From Apium graveolens (lineage: Eukaryota; Streptophyta; Magnoliopsida; Apiales; Apiaceae), in NCBI RefSeq assembly GCF_009905375.1, contig NC_133648.1:312434565-312498564 (forward strand): a DNA stretch of 64,000 bases, given 5' to 3'. The notes below the pieces were generated by a model. That model made no database searches, had not been told where the DNA came from, and saw nothing but the letters and a program-made list of their open reading frames with translations. Positions 1-11,200 of the stretch are shown in pieces (the first letter of the stretch is position 1; the number at the start of each line of letters is the position of its first letter). Both the position numbers and the translations under genes were made by a program.

Positions 1-287
1 GTACTGGGTATTTGGCTCACTCGTATTATTTTCCTTTCCGAAGGTTATCAGGGGTAGCGGGGAGAGTGATGAGTGCTACTCATTCAAGTTGCAGTCTTTA
101 TAGCTGGTTTAAATAAATTAGAGAACTTGTTAGCTTTGTTTTCATAATTTTCAGTATTTTTATTTTAAGGATCAAAACATCTAAATTTATCAGGATTTTC
201 AGTTATCCTCTATTTCAGTTTAATATAATTTATTTTCTGCTTTGAATTTCCGCTATTAGTTAACGGTCCGAAAATGCGGGCTGTTAT
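1..287. repeat. Possible Gypsy-type LTR end, unassigned
   Basis: No coding potential is visible. The stretch near 250-287 (aacggtccgaaaatgcggg, then ctgtta) resembles termini of plant Ty3/Gypsy LTRs, and the segment near 5-45 (gggtatttggctcactcg) has the same flavour. It abuts a short TA/CA-rich stretch (283-310) and the leader of the Copia-type LTR that starts at 442. Orientation cannot be settled because the rest lies outside the window. Confidence 0.3.
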
Positions 288-428
288 ATATACACACATA
301 CGCATATATAAACATAACAACATGTAAAATATACAAAATCGCATATATAACAGTCATGGAATATTGTATACATGTTATCATCATAAATCCAGTAAACAAA
401 TAAACGAATTAAACACTTTTCACAAGTA

Positions 429-440
429 GCTCTGATACCA
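429..440 (-). promoter_or_regulatory. Primer-binding site (tRNA-iMet) of minus-strand Copia element C
   Basis: Read on the minus strand this is TGGTATCAGAGC, the standard complement of the initiator tRNA-Met 3' end used by plant Copia elements. It lies one base inside the LTR that begins at 442, so that LTR is the 5' LTR of a minus-strand element. Only about 140 bp of leader (288-428) follows before unrelated repeat sequence, so the body of element C is missing or lies beyond the window. Confidence 0.75.
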
Positions 441-441
441 T

Positions 442-1254
442 TGAAGGGTTTCGAGCACATAAATGCAACGGAAACAACAATTAAAAATGTGAAAAACCAG
501 AATTTTTGAAACCCACCGCAGGATCTATGCGAAATATAGATATTTAATTCATAGATCAGATTGTTTACCTTAAGAATCTTTACAAATTGGTTTAATAATG
601 AAGATCCAAAGATTGTTCAATCACCACGCGTCCCGCTCTCGCGATCTACGCTCTATCAAGATCCACATGAATGCTTGAACTCAAGGATTGGTTGTGTACT
701 AGCACAAACTTATTTCTTCATGCTCTCTCCATCTTCTCTCTTAGTGGCTAGGGTTTTAGTAAAAGTCTTGCACACAAAATCAGCCACAAGAGATATTATA
801 TAGAGAGTAGAAAAACGAATTATAACTCTTAACTAATTAGGAATTATTATTAATTCAAAATTCCTATTTGTATAATAATTAAGTCACACTTAATTATATA
901 ACAATTGAATTTCATAATTAATATTAGTAAATTCGAATATCATTATTTATCTAATTAATTAAGTCATACTTAATTAATATTATAAATAATTCTAATTACT
1001 TTAATATAATTTAAATCTAATTTAAATTAAATAATTCTTCAAGCATTCTTTGTGTGTAACCCTATAGGTTATTATTACGTTGGCAACAGATTTTAAATCT
1101 AATTTAAAATCATAAATAATGAGCGGCATCTAGTAAAACATCATTACTACCCAAGTAATAATAATTCAATCAGTGATCGATTTAACCTTTCGTGAATAAT
1201 GTACAATGTAATATAATCCCTTTAACCACATATTATAGATTAAAATAGAGGCAT
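442..1254 (-). mobile_element. Element C 5' LTR, promoter-distal half (interrupted by E1)
   Basis: First half of a long Copia-type LTR read on the minus strand. The boundary at 442 (tgaaggg on plus) is next to the primer-binding site. A minus-strand TATA-like sequence (ctatataatatc) lies near 793-804. The LTR continues at 14487 after the E1 insertion; the two halves sum to about 1557 bp. The small open frame at 561-803 runs antisense through the LTR and is not a gene. The length would suit an Angela- or Tork-like Copia lineage, but this is inference. Confidence 0.65.
1250..1254. repeat. E1 target-site duplication, left copy
   Basis: The pentamer ggcat directly precedes the E1 LTR start (TGTTAG) and recurs at 14482-14486 directly after the other LTR end (TAACA). 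A 5-bp duplication is standard for Copia integrases and proves that the two LTRs belong to one insertion. Confidence 0.9.
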
Positions 1255-1845
1255 TGTTAGGTCACACACACTGTAGAGGGGGGAATACAGTGTAAAGTAC
1301 AATCAAATCGAACTTTAATATCACAAGTAACAGAAAACAAACTTTATTGAAACAATAAACTCTGTTACAGTATGGAACTGTTACCTCTCAGTGATGAACA
1401 AATATCACGAGAGCTGCTAGGGTTAATACGAATAATCTTCTCGAATATGATAACACTTATAGTGTAAACCCTATGTCTGTGTTTATATACTACACAGTTA
1501 CAAGATAATCGCTAATTGGTATGGAATATAATTCTGCTTCCTAAAATATATCAATCAGATATCTTTTCTTCCAAGTATTCTATTCTTCATAGAATTCCTT
1601 CTTCATGCATATCTCTTCTTATGTTTATCTCGATCTTCTTTACTTTAATCAGCTACTGTCCTTATCTGAACGTCATTCAACACTTAAGTTCTGATATCCA
1701 TCTTCTGATGATTATCTCCTGATAATATAAGTACTGATATCCTTAAGTCCTGACTTCCAGTAAGTACTGATTTATCCTGTTTAAGTAAGATCTGAAAATT
1801 AAACATAAATCATATTAGCCATGACATTATCAAATATATCTAACA
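1255..1845 (-). repeat. E1 3' LTR (591 bp)
   Basis: It starts TGTTAG and ends CTAACA, the inverted ends typical of this family. A minus-strand TATA box (tatataaac) is at about 1481-1489. It is 44 bp longer than its partner because it keeps a block at about 1685-1728. Apart from this and a one-base indel I count roughly 8 substitutions against the partner LTR, which suggests a recent insertion. Confidence 0.92.
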
Positions 1846-1860
1846 ATCTCCCCCAACTTA
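1846..1860 (-). promoter_or_regulatory. E1 polypurine tract
   Basis: On the minus strand this reads taagttgggggagat and directly abuts the 3' LTR. It would prime plus-strand DNA synthesis. The same sequence, gttgggggagat, stands at the same place before the LTRs at 28950 and 38547. Confidence 0.85.
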
Positions 1861-2049
1861 TAAATTAGCATAATATACAAGTTTAACAGATATTTGATGA
1901 TGTCAAAAACATTAAGTACAAATGCATGAGAATTAGACTAGATAACTACAACTTACAGTCCTTAAAGCTTTACCAACATTTAACTTCTGATAACAGCTTC
2001 AGTCTGTACAAATATCAGAATTTAATTAGTTGTAGATCTTGACTTGGCT

Positions 2050-5000
2050 TCAACTTCTAATCTCTCTGATGTCAGGAGTTGTTCTGAGATAGTTCTTCAA
2101 CAAACATTTCTCAGCATATCTAAGTTCATCAATCATCCTCCTTTTAGCATCTTTAAGTTCTGCAGTATCTTCACCAATTTGAAAGATTGCAGCCCTGAGA
2201 TCATTAATCTTAGCTTTTCTTATATCCTGATCCAGTCTGATCAAATATGCTTTATCAGACTCAAGATTAAATTCCACAGCCCTGTAACCTAGAAAGGTAG
2301 TTATAATCTTAGCAGTGTTGGGCTTCATTTCAACTATATCACCCTTGTGATCTCTGTACTTTGAAAGATATGTGCTGTCAGACTTAATAGAATAAAGCCT
2401 TTTCTGTCTCTGAATATGATCCTTCAAATAGTTTGCAGCACTTTCTGTTAATCTGTCATTCACTTGAAGTAAGAATAGTACATGCTCCAGTTCTTCAAAA
2501 TACTTCAATGGAATGGCATTTTGCCTTATATGATAAACCCTACCATCTGTCATGAAGTACAACAAGATGTGTTCTTTCAAGTAGGTATGGTAAACCATTT
2601 GTACAGATTCCAGTTGATTCAATCTCTCAGGAGTTGCTCCAATACCTGGTTCACTCAAGGAAGTTGGATCATTGGTAGTGTTTTGTATTCTTCTTTCATC
2701 AGCACTTCCCAATCCAGTTTTATCTCTTGCTTCCTTTCCAGTAACTACCCTTGCTTTAAAACCACTTGCAGCAGTCTTCAAAGGTTGAGTCTGTTTTGCT
2801 TTAGTGAATCCTGGTAGGAGTGTCTTTGATCTATCTTCTGATATCAAGTTAACTTGAGCTATGTCAGAGGTTACTTGCTTATTTGGAATATCAGAACTTA
2901 CTGTCTCTTGACTCTGAACAACTTGAGCCATGTCAGAGGTTGTTTTAAGAACTTTTCTTGAAGTCAGAGCAAGATCATCCTTTTCATCAGTGATTTCTTC
3001 ATTCTCAGGAGGCACATAAACCTTGATAGGTTCACCAACCTTTTCTTTACCCTTGGATCTTGGATCTATCTGCGGTTGTGATTTAGCCAATGTTGCTTCA
3101 GTATTTGTCCTTTCTTTTATCACAATGCCTTTGAGTTTTGGAAGTGTCTTTTTACCAGAAGCTTCAGATTTAGATGTGACTTTCTCTGATTTAAGTCTGG
3201 CTTCTTCTTCCATTAAACTATCCAAGTCCATTCCTGGATTTTCCCGAAGAAATAACTGTCTTGACATTTCTTCATCAAGATCTAAAAGTTCATCAGAACT
3301 TATCCTTTTACTAGTAGCAGAACTAATTCTTTTCCCAGTATCAGAACTTGTCCTGTAACTTGTGATTTCAGCTTTTCTTGATGAGAAACCTCTACCTTGA
3401 CTATGACCTCTACCCATTACAGAGTTTCCTTGATCATCCTTTTCATCATCCTTCCCTTTCAGTGTCTTGGCAGTCTTGCATTTGGACTTAATTACTCTCT
3501 CCCCCTTTTTGGCATCAGCATGTAGTAGAAGAGAGACAAGCAATTCCACTGAAGCTTGGATTTCAGTAAGTTGAGATTGCTGAGAAGCTTGATTTTTCAG
3601 AATATTATCAATCTGAGCTTGTTTTTTCTCTTGAGTCTTCTCAATATAAGCAATCCTGTCAAAGGTAGGTTGGAAGAACTTTTTCTTGTCAATTTTCTGA
3701 ATTTGGTCATGTTTGATGAATTCTTCCTGAATCTTGTGTGTAGTTGAATGGAGACCTTGTAGATGTTTAGTACTCAATGCAGTGACTCTAAGCTGGGTTT
3801 TGAAATCATCAGAAATTAATATTTCATCAGCTTTTGTCAAGTGCTCAGCAAGATGCTTTGCAGTTGGAACACAGGTAACTGAGTTCCATTCCTTAGTCCA
3901 CTCCTGTCCTGCAGGAGTTTCACTCCAAGGTACCGGTGCTTCTCTGGTAACAAACTTCTTAACAAGTTCAGATTTAAGAATAGTTTGTTGAAGAGCATGT
4001 CCTGAAGGACCTGCTTCATCAGCATCTACATTTGGAGCAGCATCACCAGTATCTCCAGCATTTGTAGCATCAGAACTTACAGAATCAGTATCTTCTGATA
4101 AAACAACAGTGTGAGTAGCAATGGAGGCTTCAGCATCCTCTAAGTGCTGATCTGGTTCTAAGTTCTGATCAACAGTCATATCCTGATGCTCACCTAAATT
4201 CTGATCATCAGCATCTAGATGCAGAGAAGGTGTAGTAGATAACTCTGGAGTTTGAACAACATCAGTAATAGGTGTGGTTGATGGATTAGTTGTTGTTGGA
4301 GCTTCTAAGAGAATTACATCAGGTACAACCAAGTTCTGGATATCAATATCAGCACTTGTGCCTATATTAACAGGAGATACAGACTTTTGAGCAGGAGACA
4401 CAGATGGTGTGTTGGTCTGTTCAGGAATAGCCTCCTGAGATGGAGTTGATGAAGAAGAAGTGACTTTAGCAAATTCCTTTTCTTGTGAGATCAGAGATTC
4501 CTGATCTCCTTCCTTAGCTGCTGCTTCTTCATCTGAAACTAGCCTTTTTGCCCGCTGTTTCTTGTATCTCTTTGTAGATATGGATTCCTTGAGAGTTTCA
4601 GGAACAGTCATTCTTCTAAGCCTCTTGAGAATCCTAGATCCCCCAATTTCAGAATCCTTCTGAGAAGTCACTTTCTCAGCTTCTTGGACAACAGGTTCTG
4701 ATGTAGAAACCTGTTCCTCACTGTCAGACTCATCTCTCAAAGCAATCCTCCTTCTCTTTTGAGGTGTTTGAGGAACAGTCTTTGTCCTCTTAGGTTTGGA
4801 AGATGAAGGCTTCACAGTAGGTGCTGAGGATGAGGGTTGAACTGTCTGTGAAGTGGAGAGATAGGATTTGATATATTGCCTAAGGGTTGGTTGAGTAGTA
4901 TGGGTGGTATGTTCTGATGGTTGTTGTGGTGTTTGGGAGGTGTTTGTTGGTTGGACATCAGGATAAACAGATCTATAGGAATCAGGATCAGCATTTACTA

Positions 5001-5781
5001 AGATCTGCTTCACAGACTGAGGAATCTGTAAAGGTCTAACCACTGGTTTCTTAGTGTCAGCATTTACCAGGTCATTAAAGTATCGTTTTACAACCTTAAA
5101 AGGTGGAGTTAAGGAACTGATTAAGTGAGGTGCATCAGTACAAAAAGTATATATAAGTTGACAAAATCTAGCAAAGTAGACAACATTCCTATCCTCTGTC
5201 ATCCTATCCCCAATAAAACCTATTATAGCCGTTGCAAAATCAAAATGAGTTTGGTTTATAATGGCATACCCGATGTGCTGACTCATTATAGGGATGGCAT
5301 CAAAATTCGAACACTTGTTCCCAAAAGCTTTAGTGATGCAGTCGAAGAAGAAGCTCCATTCCCTTCTGATATGAGCCCGTTTCAACAGCCCAAGCTTTGC
5401 CAAACTCTGTTTATACCCCAAACTGGCCATTAACTCCTGAAGAGCCGATTCCTCTGGAATTGAAAAAGTACATCCTTCTGGGAGATGTAGAGCCTTGCGT
5501 ATTGTACCAGGAGTGACTGCATATGAAGAATCACCCACTTCGAAAATAATACTAGGAGTACCATTTGGACCACCATTATCAAAGTTTCCAGTCCTCCAAA
5601 GTGTCAGAACTTGTTGGCTTGAGAATACTGAAGGTTGGGTCAATGCATACCTGATTTCACTGTGTGCAAGAAGGTCTTGCACAAAATGCAATTCAGACGA
5701 AGCTTCAGCATTATCAAGAATAGCAGCATAATTGTTGGGAACAAATTTAGCTCCATCAATGATTAAATCCTTAGGTGCCAT
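2050..5781 (-). CDS. E1 large extra ORF downstream of pol (1243 aa), env-like position
   Basis: An uninterrupted 1243-residue frame that starts MAPKDLI. Residues 1 to about 265 look like a folded block: LWRTG, TPSIIFEVGDSSY, REWSFFFDCITKAF, KCSNFDAIP, IGFIGDRMTEDRNVVYFARF. A Ser/Thr/Pro/Glu-rich, probably disordered stretch follows to about 640. Then come a heptad-like coiled-coil region (near 690-770, with AQIDNILKNQASQQSQ), a Lys/Ser-rich segment with RISSDELLD, and a conserved C-terminal block from about 1060 (LNQLESVQMVYHT). I see no signal peptide and no membrane segment, so it does not look like a true envelope protein despite its position. The N-terminal block recalls proteins annotated only as plant transposon-associated in other genomes. 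Homologues in B and A are collinear, so it is a stable family gene. Function unknown. Confidence 0.85.
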   Translation of the reverse strand: MAPKDLIIDGAKFVPNNYAAILDNAEASSELHFVQDLLAHSEIRYALTQPSVFSSQQVLTLWRTGNFDNGGPNGTPSIIFEVGDSSYAVTPGTIRKALHLPEGCTFSIPEESALQELMASLGYKQSLAKLGLLKRAHIRREWSFFFDCITKAFGNKCSNFDAIPIMSQHIGYAIINQTHFDFATAIIGFIGDRMTEDRNVVYFARFCQLIYTFCTDAPHLISSLTPPFKVVKRYFNDLVNADTKKPVVRPLQIPQSVKQILVNADPDSYRSVYPDVQPTNTSQTPQQPSEHTTHTTQPTLRQYIKSYLSTSQTVQPSSSAPTVKPSSSKPKRTKTVPQTPQKRRRIALRDESDSEEQVSTSEPVVQEAEKVTSQKDSEIGGSRILKRLRRMTVPETLKESISTKRYKKQRAKRLVSDEEAAAKEGDQESLISQEKEFAKVTSSSSTPSQEAIPEQTNTPSVSPAQKSVSPVNIGTSADIDIQNLVVPDVILLEAPTTTNPSTTPITDVVQTPELSTTPSLHLDADDQNLGEHQDMTVDQNLEPDQHLEDAEASIATHTVVLSEDTDSVSSDATNAGDTGDAAPNVDADEAGPSGHALQQTILKSELVKKFVTREAPVPWSETPAGQEWTKEWNSVTCVPTAKHLAEHLTKADEILISDDFKTQLRVTALSTKHLQGLHSTTHKIQEEFIKHDQIQKIDKKKFFQPTFDRIAYIEKTQEKKQAQIDNILKNQASQQSQLTEIQASVELLVSLLLHADAKKGERVIKSKCKTAKTLKGKDDEKDDQGNSVMGRGHSQGRGFSSRKAEITSYRTSSDTGKRISSATSKRISSDELLDLDEEMSRQLFLRENPGMDLDSLMEEEARLKSEKVTSKSEASGKKTLPKLKGIVIKERTNTEATLAKSQPQIDPRSKGKEKVGEPIKVYVPPENEEITDEKDDLALTSRKVLKTTSDMAQVVQSQETVSSDIPNKQVTSDIAQVNLISEDRSKTLLPGFTKAKQTQPLKTAASGFKARVVTGKEARDKTGLGSADERRIQNTTNDPTSLSEPGIGATPERLNQLESVQMVYHTYLKEHILLYFMTDGRVYHIRQNAIPLKYFEELEHVLFLLQVNDRLTESAANYLKDHIQRQKRLYSIKSDSTYLSKYRDHKGDIVEMKPNTAKIITTFLGYRAVEFNLESDKAYLIRLDQDIRKAKINDLRAAIFQIGEDTAELKDAKRRMIDELRYAEKCLLKNYLRTTPDIREIRS

Positions 5782-6499
5782 GAAAGTAATCGAGAGGTTT
5801 AAGTGCCTGTTAGGTGTTTGATAGAATGTCTATATGAAAAACCAACGTTAGAAGAAGAAAGAGAGTAAAAGCAAGTAGAGAGAAAAAGTATGAAAGGAAA
5901 TAAAAGATTAAAAAATTTTCTCTCTGTCTTACTTATACTTTTGAAAAAAAAATGTAACTGTTGGACACCTGTCAGACATGCAGTAAAAACGAATAGTTAA
6001 TGGGCACGAGAAAACAGTAATCATTACTTACCCACTTGCAGTTTTTCAAGGAAAAACCGTTCCACTTACCCAATTATTCCATTAATCAAGGTGAAACAGT
6101 TTTAAGTCAAAATAGAAACTGCTCCCACTTATTGAATTATTTTTCACTGCAACATCAATATTCTGAAAAAAAATTGAGTGAAAATGACCATAATAAATCG
6201 GACGAGCAAGTACTGATAAAAGAAAATTAGAACTTAAGTTAAAACAGAATTTATGTGGTCATCAGAATATGAATATGTATCAGGATTTATCAATACATTA
6301 CAAAATATCTCAGAGACAAGATCTTGAAAAAAAACAAATTTCATTAATATATCAAGAGAATACATTCATGAAATTGAAATTACATCAGAACTTGTACAAG
6401 ATTTCCCTAAGCTGCTAAACCTAACGTCAACAGCCTTTGTCCTAGCTCAAGAAGCAGGGCAAGGCTGATGATGATGAAAAACAGGAAGAAGAAAATAAA
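5782..6499 (-). other. E1 leader of the large ORF with splice-acceptor-like site
   Basis: Non-coding. On the minus strand a GTATAAG box (near 5930) is followed by a pyrimidine-rich tract and tttttcatatag ending at 5830, 48 bases before the large-ORF start. B (catacag, ending 24983) and A (tatgcag, ending 34441) have the same arrangement 49-51 bases before their starts. The site could be a 3' splice acceptor or part of a leader made from an internal promoter. Confidence 0.5.
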
Positions 6500-6769
6500 T
6501 TATTTCTTCTTCCTACTCTCGACAAACAAAATAGCGAGTTGAATGATTCGCTCTTGCTGGCGGAGAGCTTCCAGCCTTTCCTCCTTCAATCGCTCCAGAT
6601 GGCGATGGTAGTCCATGTAGAAGAACAGGAGGTGGGTAAGTACCTCCTGGGGAACAGAGTCCCATATCTCATCAGGAATGGCAGTGACGTGCCATTCCTG
6701 CTGCCAATCGGCACAGCTCAGCTCCATGTTGAATGTTTCGTAGTTCAAAAATTTATTGTAATTGACCAT
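6500..6769 (-). CDS. E1 small ORF between pol and large ORF (89 aa)
   Basis: The start chosen is the ATG at 6769 (MVNYNKF), because the B copy has its start at the matching place and a TATA box lies about 80 bases upstream in both; an upstream in-frame start at 6985 would overlap the TATA box. The C-terminal third, LRQQERIIQLAILFVESRKK, is charged and amphipathic and matches B at RQQERIIRLAILFVEDRKR. The N-terminal part is far less conserved (FLNYETFNMEL against FYNYGDETVHV). The sequence suggests a small soluble helical protein. I recognise no known domain; function unknown. Confidence 0.65.
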   Translation of the reverse strand: MVNYNKFLNYETFNMELSCADWQQEWHVTAIPDEIWDSVPQEVLTHLLFFYMDYHRHLERLKEERLEALRQQERIIQLAILFVESRKKK

Positions 6770-6845
6770 GGTGTTTTTGATAGAAAAAGTATGAAGGTGA
6801 TTTTGTGATAAAAGAGGTGATGGGAAGGCTGATGTGAAGTGGTTG

Positions 6846-6853
6846 TTTATATA
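6846..6853 (-). promoter_or_regulatory. TATA box for the E1 small ORF
   Basis: Minus strand tatataaa followed by caaccacttcacat; the B copy has tatatatgcaaccacttcacat at 24021. Spacing to the small-ORF start is about 80 bases in both. The shared TATA plus start-site context points to an internal promoter distinct from the LTR. Confidence 0.5.
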
Positions 6854-6989
6854 GGTAAGAGAATGCCAGGATATGCAAAGAAATTTAATGCTGATAGGTG
6901 GAATTAATTCCACCTCGTCTCCCCAGACTTGGAAAAAAACATTCATTGGAAAGAGAAAACATAGTTTAATGCGCACAAGAAGCAAGTAA

Positions 6990-8201
6990 AAGTTGACTGT
7001 TCATGTACGAGTACCATTATCCCTAACTATTGTGACTATTAATCTTCCACTTCAACAGTATTCAGGTTTAAACTAAGACTGTTGTCAAATTTTATCCACA
7101 AATAAGTCAAGTAAAGAATCAGACTGTAATATCAGAACTTAGACTTATATCAGAACTTAACAGTCATCAGAACATAATTTCTTAACTCGAAAAAGGAATG
7201 CCTATTTTAGTAAGTTCTCACATAAATTCTGATTTTTATTCTTCAGAACTTAATCATCAGAACATGCAATCAGAACTTGTCCTCAGAATTTGTGCAATGT
7301 GACACAATGACTGTTCATCTAAAACAACATAGATCCCCACAGTGATTTCATCATTCATATGGAGTGGTTAGTGTGTGCATTAAGCTAAATATCAGACAAA
7401 GAGAAAAGTCTGATTCACTTCAGTACATCTTAGAAATAAGGCATAACTAAAACTTTACTAAAAACCTGTCAATATTCTGAAACCTACTATTGAATGAATT
7501 CATGCTTGAGTCCACCTCAACTATTTTGTGCTAATTTTGTGCATCTTTTTAAATTCTATTTTACAGTGGCTTCTCAGTGTAAGTGAGTCACGACTGCTTA
7601 TCAGAATTTATGCTATTATCAGAGTATTTTTCCAGTAATCATAGAGTGCGAAAAGTCACCAAGAAAATATTTTATTTGCTTTTCTGATGCATATTACTTA
7701 ATATCAGCAATGCACTTGGGTCTTCCCTTCCACATTTTTACTCTAGATCTCAATGGAGTACCTGATTTTTAATCATTGTTTCTCTTTCTTTTTCTTTTGA
7801 TAAGTGAGGTTTATCAGCACTTAGTACATTCAACAGATTTACTAGCATTAGAATTTAACAGATGAGTAGCATTATTCTAGTTTATGACTTAGTAATAAGA
7901 TAGACAAAGTAAACTCAACTAAGCTCAATTATCAGAATTTGCTTGTGTCAATAGATTTCCACAGAAATAATTACTTCTTACATGGGATCCCTTGTTTATT
8001 GAAGACTACTAGGTCAGCATCTAGCACAGTTATCCTCATAGGATTGAATAGTTACCTAAACAGACATATCTCTATCAGAGTTTAGAAACATTGATCAGAA
8101 AACAATCAGTACTTATACATATTTTTCAATTAAGCACAGAATACACAAAGAGATTGAATTCTGTAAATACTGATCATAAAGTCTGATGCAACAGAACAAA
8201 A
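6990..8201 (-). other. E1 non-coding spacer rich in the AAGTTCTGAT motif
   Basis: About 1.2 kb without an open frame between pol and the small ORF. Copies and variants of ATCAGAACTT (AAGTTCTGAT on the other strand) are dense, especially at 7120-7290. B (22688-24010) and A (33023-34080) keep clearly homologous spacers, so the region is conserved element sequence and not random insertion. Confidence 0.6.
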
Positions 8202-11200
8202 CTAAGCAGATTTAGAGAAAGAACCTGAAATCATTCTAAGTTCATTTACCAATCTTGTAAAAGTAGCTTCACACAATGGTTTTGTTAAGATATCTGCTAG
8301 TTGTTGATCTGTTGGAACAAAGTGCAATTCCACTGTACCTTCATCTACATGTTCCCTGATGAAATGGTACCTAATGCTGATGTGCTTTGTCATAGAGTGT
8401 TGAATTGGATTACCTGTCATAGCAATAGCACTTTGATTATCACAGTAAATAGGGATTTTGAAATATGTTAACCCATAATCCAGTAACTGATTCTTCATCC
8501 AAAGAATTTGTGCACAACAGCTTCCTGCAACAATATATTCTACTTCTGCAGTTGATGTGGAAATTGACTTTTGTTTCTTGCTAAACCAAGAAACCAATCT
8601 GCCTCCAAGAAATTGGCAGCTTCCACTTGTGCTTTTCCTGTCAATTTTGCAACCTGCAAAATCTGCATCTGAGTAACCTATTAGTTTTAATCCCAGATCA
8701 GCTGTTCCCTTAAGATACTTAAAAATTCTTTTCACAGCTGTTAAGTGAGGTTCTCTTGGATCTGCTTGAAATCTTGCACAAAGACAGGTAGCATACATGA
8801 TATCAGGTCTACTAGCAGTTAGATAGAGTAGAGAGCCAATCATACCTCTGTAATCAGTAATATCTACTGATTTACCAGTATCCTTATCCAGTTTTGTGGC
8901 AGTGGCCATAGGAGTGGATACACTTAAACAATCTTGCATTCCAAATTTCTTCAGCAAGTTTCTGGTGTACTTAGTTTGACAAATAAAGGTGCCTTCTTCA
9001 TTTTGCTTGACTTGAAGGCCCAGAAAATAGCTAAGTTCCCCCATCATACTCATCTGATACCTTGACTGCATCAGTTTGGCAAACTTCTTGCAAAGTCTGT
9101 CATTTGTAGACCCAAAAATGATATCATCAACATAAATCTGGACCAAAAGTAAGTCCTTTCCATGGTTGAGGTAGAACAGTGTTTTGTCTATAGTTCCTCT
9201 GTTGAATCCACTTTCCAGAAGAAACTGAGCTAAAGTCTCATACCATGCTCTGGGAGCTTGCTTAAGTCCATAAAGTGCTTTATCAAGCCTGTAGACATAA
9301 TCTGGATGTTTGGAATCTACAAAGCCTGGAGGTTGTTCAACATATACTTCCTCCTTCAATTCTCCATTGAGAAAAGCACTTTTCACATCCATTTGAAAGA
9401 CAGTAAACTTTTTGTGAGCAGCATAAGCCAAAAATATCCTTATGGCTTCAAACCTAGCAACTGGTGCAAATGTTTCATCATAATCAATTCCCTCCTGTTG
9501 AGAATTTCCTTTTGCAACCAGCCTTGCCTTATTCCTTGTAATTATGCCATCACTGTCAGTTTTGTTTCTGAATACCCACTTTGTACCAATAACAGATCTA
9601 TTCTTTGGTCTTGGCACTAGGGTCCAGACTTCGTTTCTTTCAAATTCATTTAACTTTTCCTGCATTGCTTGCACCCAATCAGCATCTTGAAGAGCTTCTT
9701 CCACTTTCTTTGGCTCGGTCTGAGAGAGAAAAGAATTGTAAAGACATTCATTTGAAGTACATGTTCTAGTTCTGACAACTGCATCAGGATTTCCAATTAT
9801 CAAATCAGGTGTATGTGATTTAGTCCACTTCCTTGCAGATGGAAGGTTTTCTCTAGAACTGGATGCTCCCCCATGATCCATGCTGTCTTCATTTTCATTT
9901 TCCGATGCTCCCCCTGAAACTATGCTCTCTGAGTTGGATTCTTCATAATTTAGATTTTCAGAACTATCAGAACTTGGCTTATCAGAACTTGACGAATCAG
10001 AACTTGAAGAGCCAGATGTATGTTCTGATGCTTCTTGAGATGTGGTAAGATCTTGAGTATGCTCCCCCTGCATTGGTGCATCTTCCTTTGGCGTAGTCAC
10101 CACAGTTTCAATAACATCAGAGTTTAATCCATCAGAGTTTACAGTATCAGGACTTAGACTGTCAGGATTTTCAGTATCAGAATTTGAGTCTTCATTTTCA
10201 AATCTCAGCTGATCATGATCAATAAAATCTTCAAGACCAGTAATATTTTTATCATCAAAAGAGACATTGATAGATTCCATGACCACTCTTGTTCTCAAAT
10301 TATAGACTCTGAAGGCTTTTTTGGAAAGTGGATATCCAACAAAGATTCCTTCATCAGCTTTTAGATCAAATTTAGATAGCTGTTCAGGATGAGTCTTGAG
10401 AATAAAACACTTGCATCCAAATACATGAAAGTACTTCAGATTTGGCTTCTTTTTCTTCACCATCTCATATGGTGTTTTTCCTTGCTTGTTAATGAGTATT
10501 GCATTTTGAGTAAAACAAGCAGTCTGCACAGCTTCAGCCCAGAAATAGGTTGGAAGCTTTGCTTCTTCAAGCATTGTACGTGCAGCTTCAATGAGAGTTC
10601 TATTCTTCCTTTCAACAACTCCATTTTGCTGTGGAGTTCTAGGAGCAGAAAATTCCTGCTTAATTCCATAGTTTTTGCAGAACTCTTCCATTATCAAATT
10701 CTTGAACTCAGTGCCATTATCACTCCTTATGGTTTTCACAGAATCTTTGACCAATTTATCCAGATGTTTGATATGATCAATCAAGATAGATGCAGTTTCA
10801 CTTTTTGTGTGCAAGAAATACACCCATGTGTATCTGGTGAACTCATCCACTATGACCAACGCATATTTCTTCTTAGCAATATACATGACATTCACTGGAC
10901 CAAATAGATCAACATGTAGTAGATGATAAGGCTCAAGAATTGATGATTCAGTCTTGCTCTTGAATGAAGATTTTCTTTGTTTGGCCTTCTAACAAGAATC
11001 ACAAAGGCCATCAGGAGCAAATACTGACTTTGGCAGTCCTCTCACAAGATCTTTCTTGACTAGTACATTTATATTGTTGAAATTTAAATGAGAGAGTTTC
11101 TTGTGCCAATTCCAGCTTTCTTCAATTGATGCTCTACTCATCAGACAGATTGTAGAACCATCAGTACTTGTTGAAAACTTAGCTTCATAAATGTTACCAC

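Noticed and set aside
561..803. 80-residue plus-strand frame
   Set aside because: Runs antisense through the LTR of element C over its promoter; no similarity or start context.
3023..3358. Several 60-115 residue frames antisense to the large ORF of E1 (also 2482-2817, 3734-3991, 5125-5433)
   Set aside because: Shadows of a conserved 1243-residue frame on the other strand; no domain or start context.
2050..5781. True retroviral envelope or integrated virus gene
   Set aside because: No signal peptide, membrane anchor or cysteine pattern; the flanking genes are ordinary plant Copia genes.
6770..6985. N-terminal extension of the E1 small ORF to an upstream start at 6985
   Set aside because: The extension covers the TATA box and is not present in B; the start at 6769 fits the B homologue.
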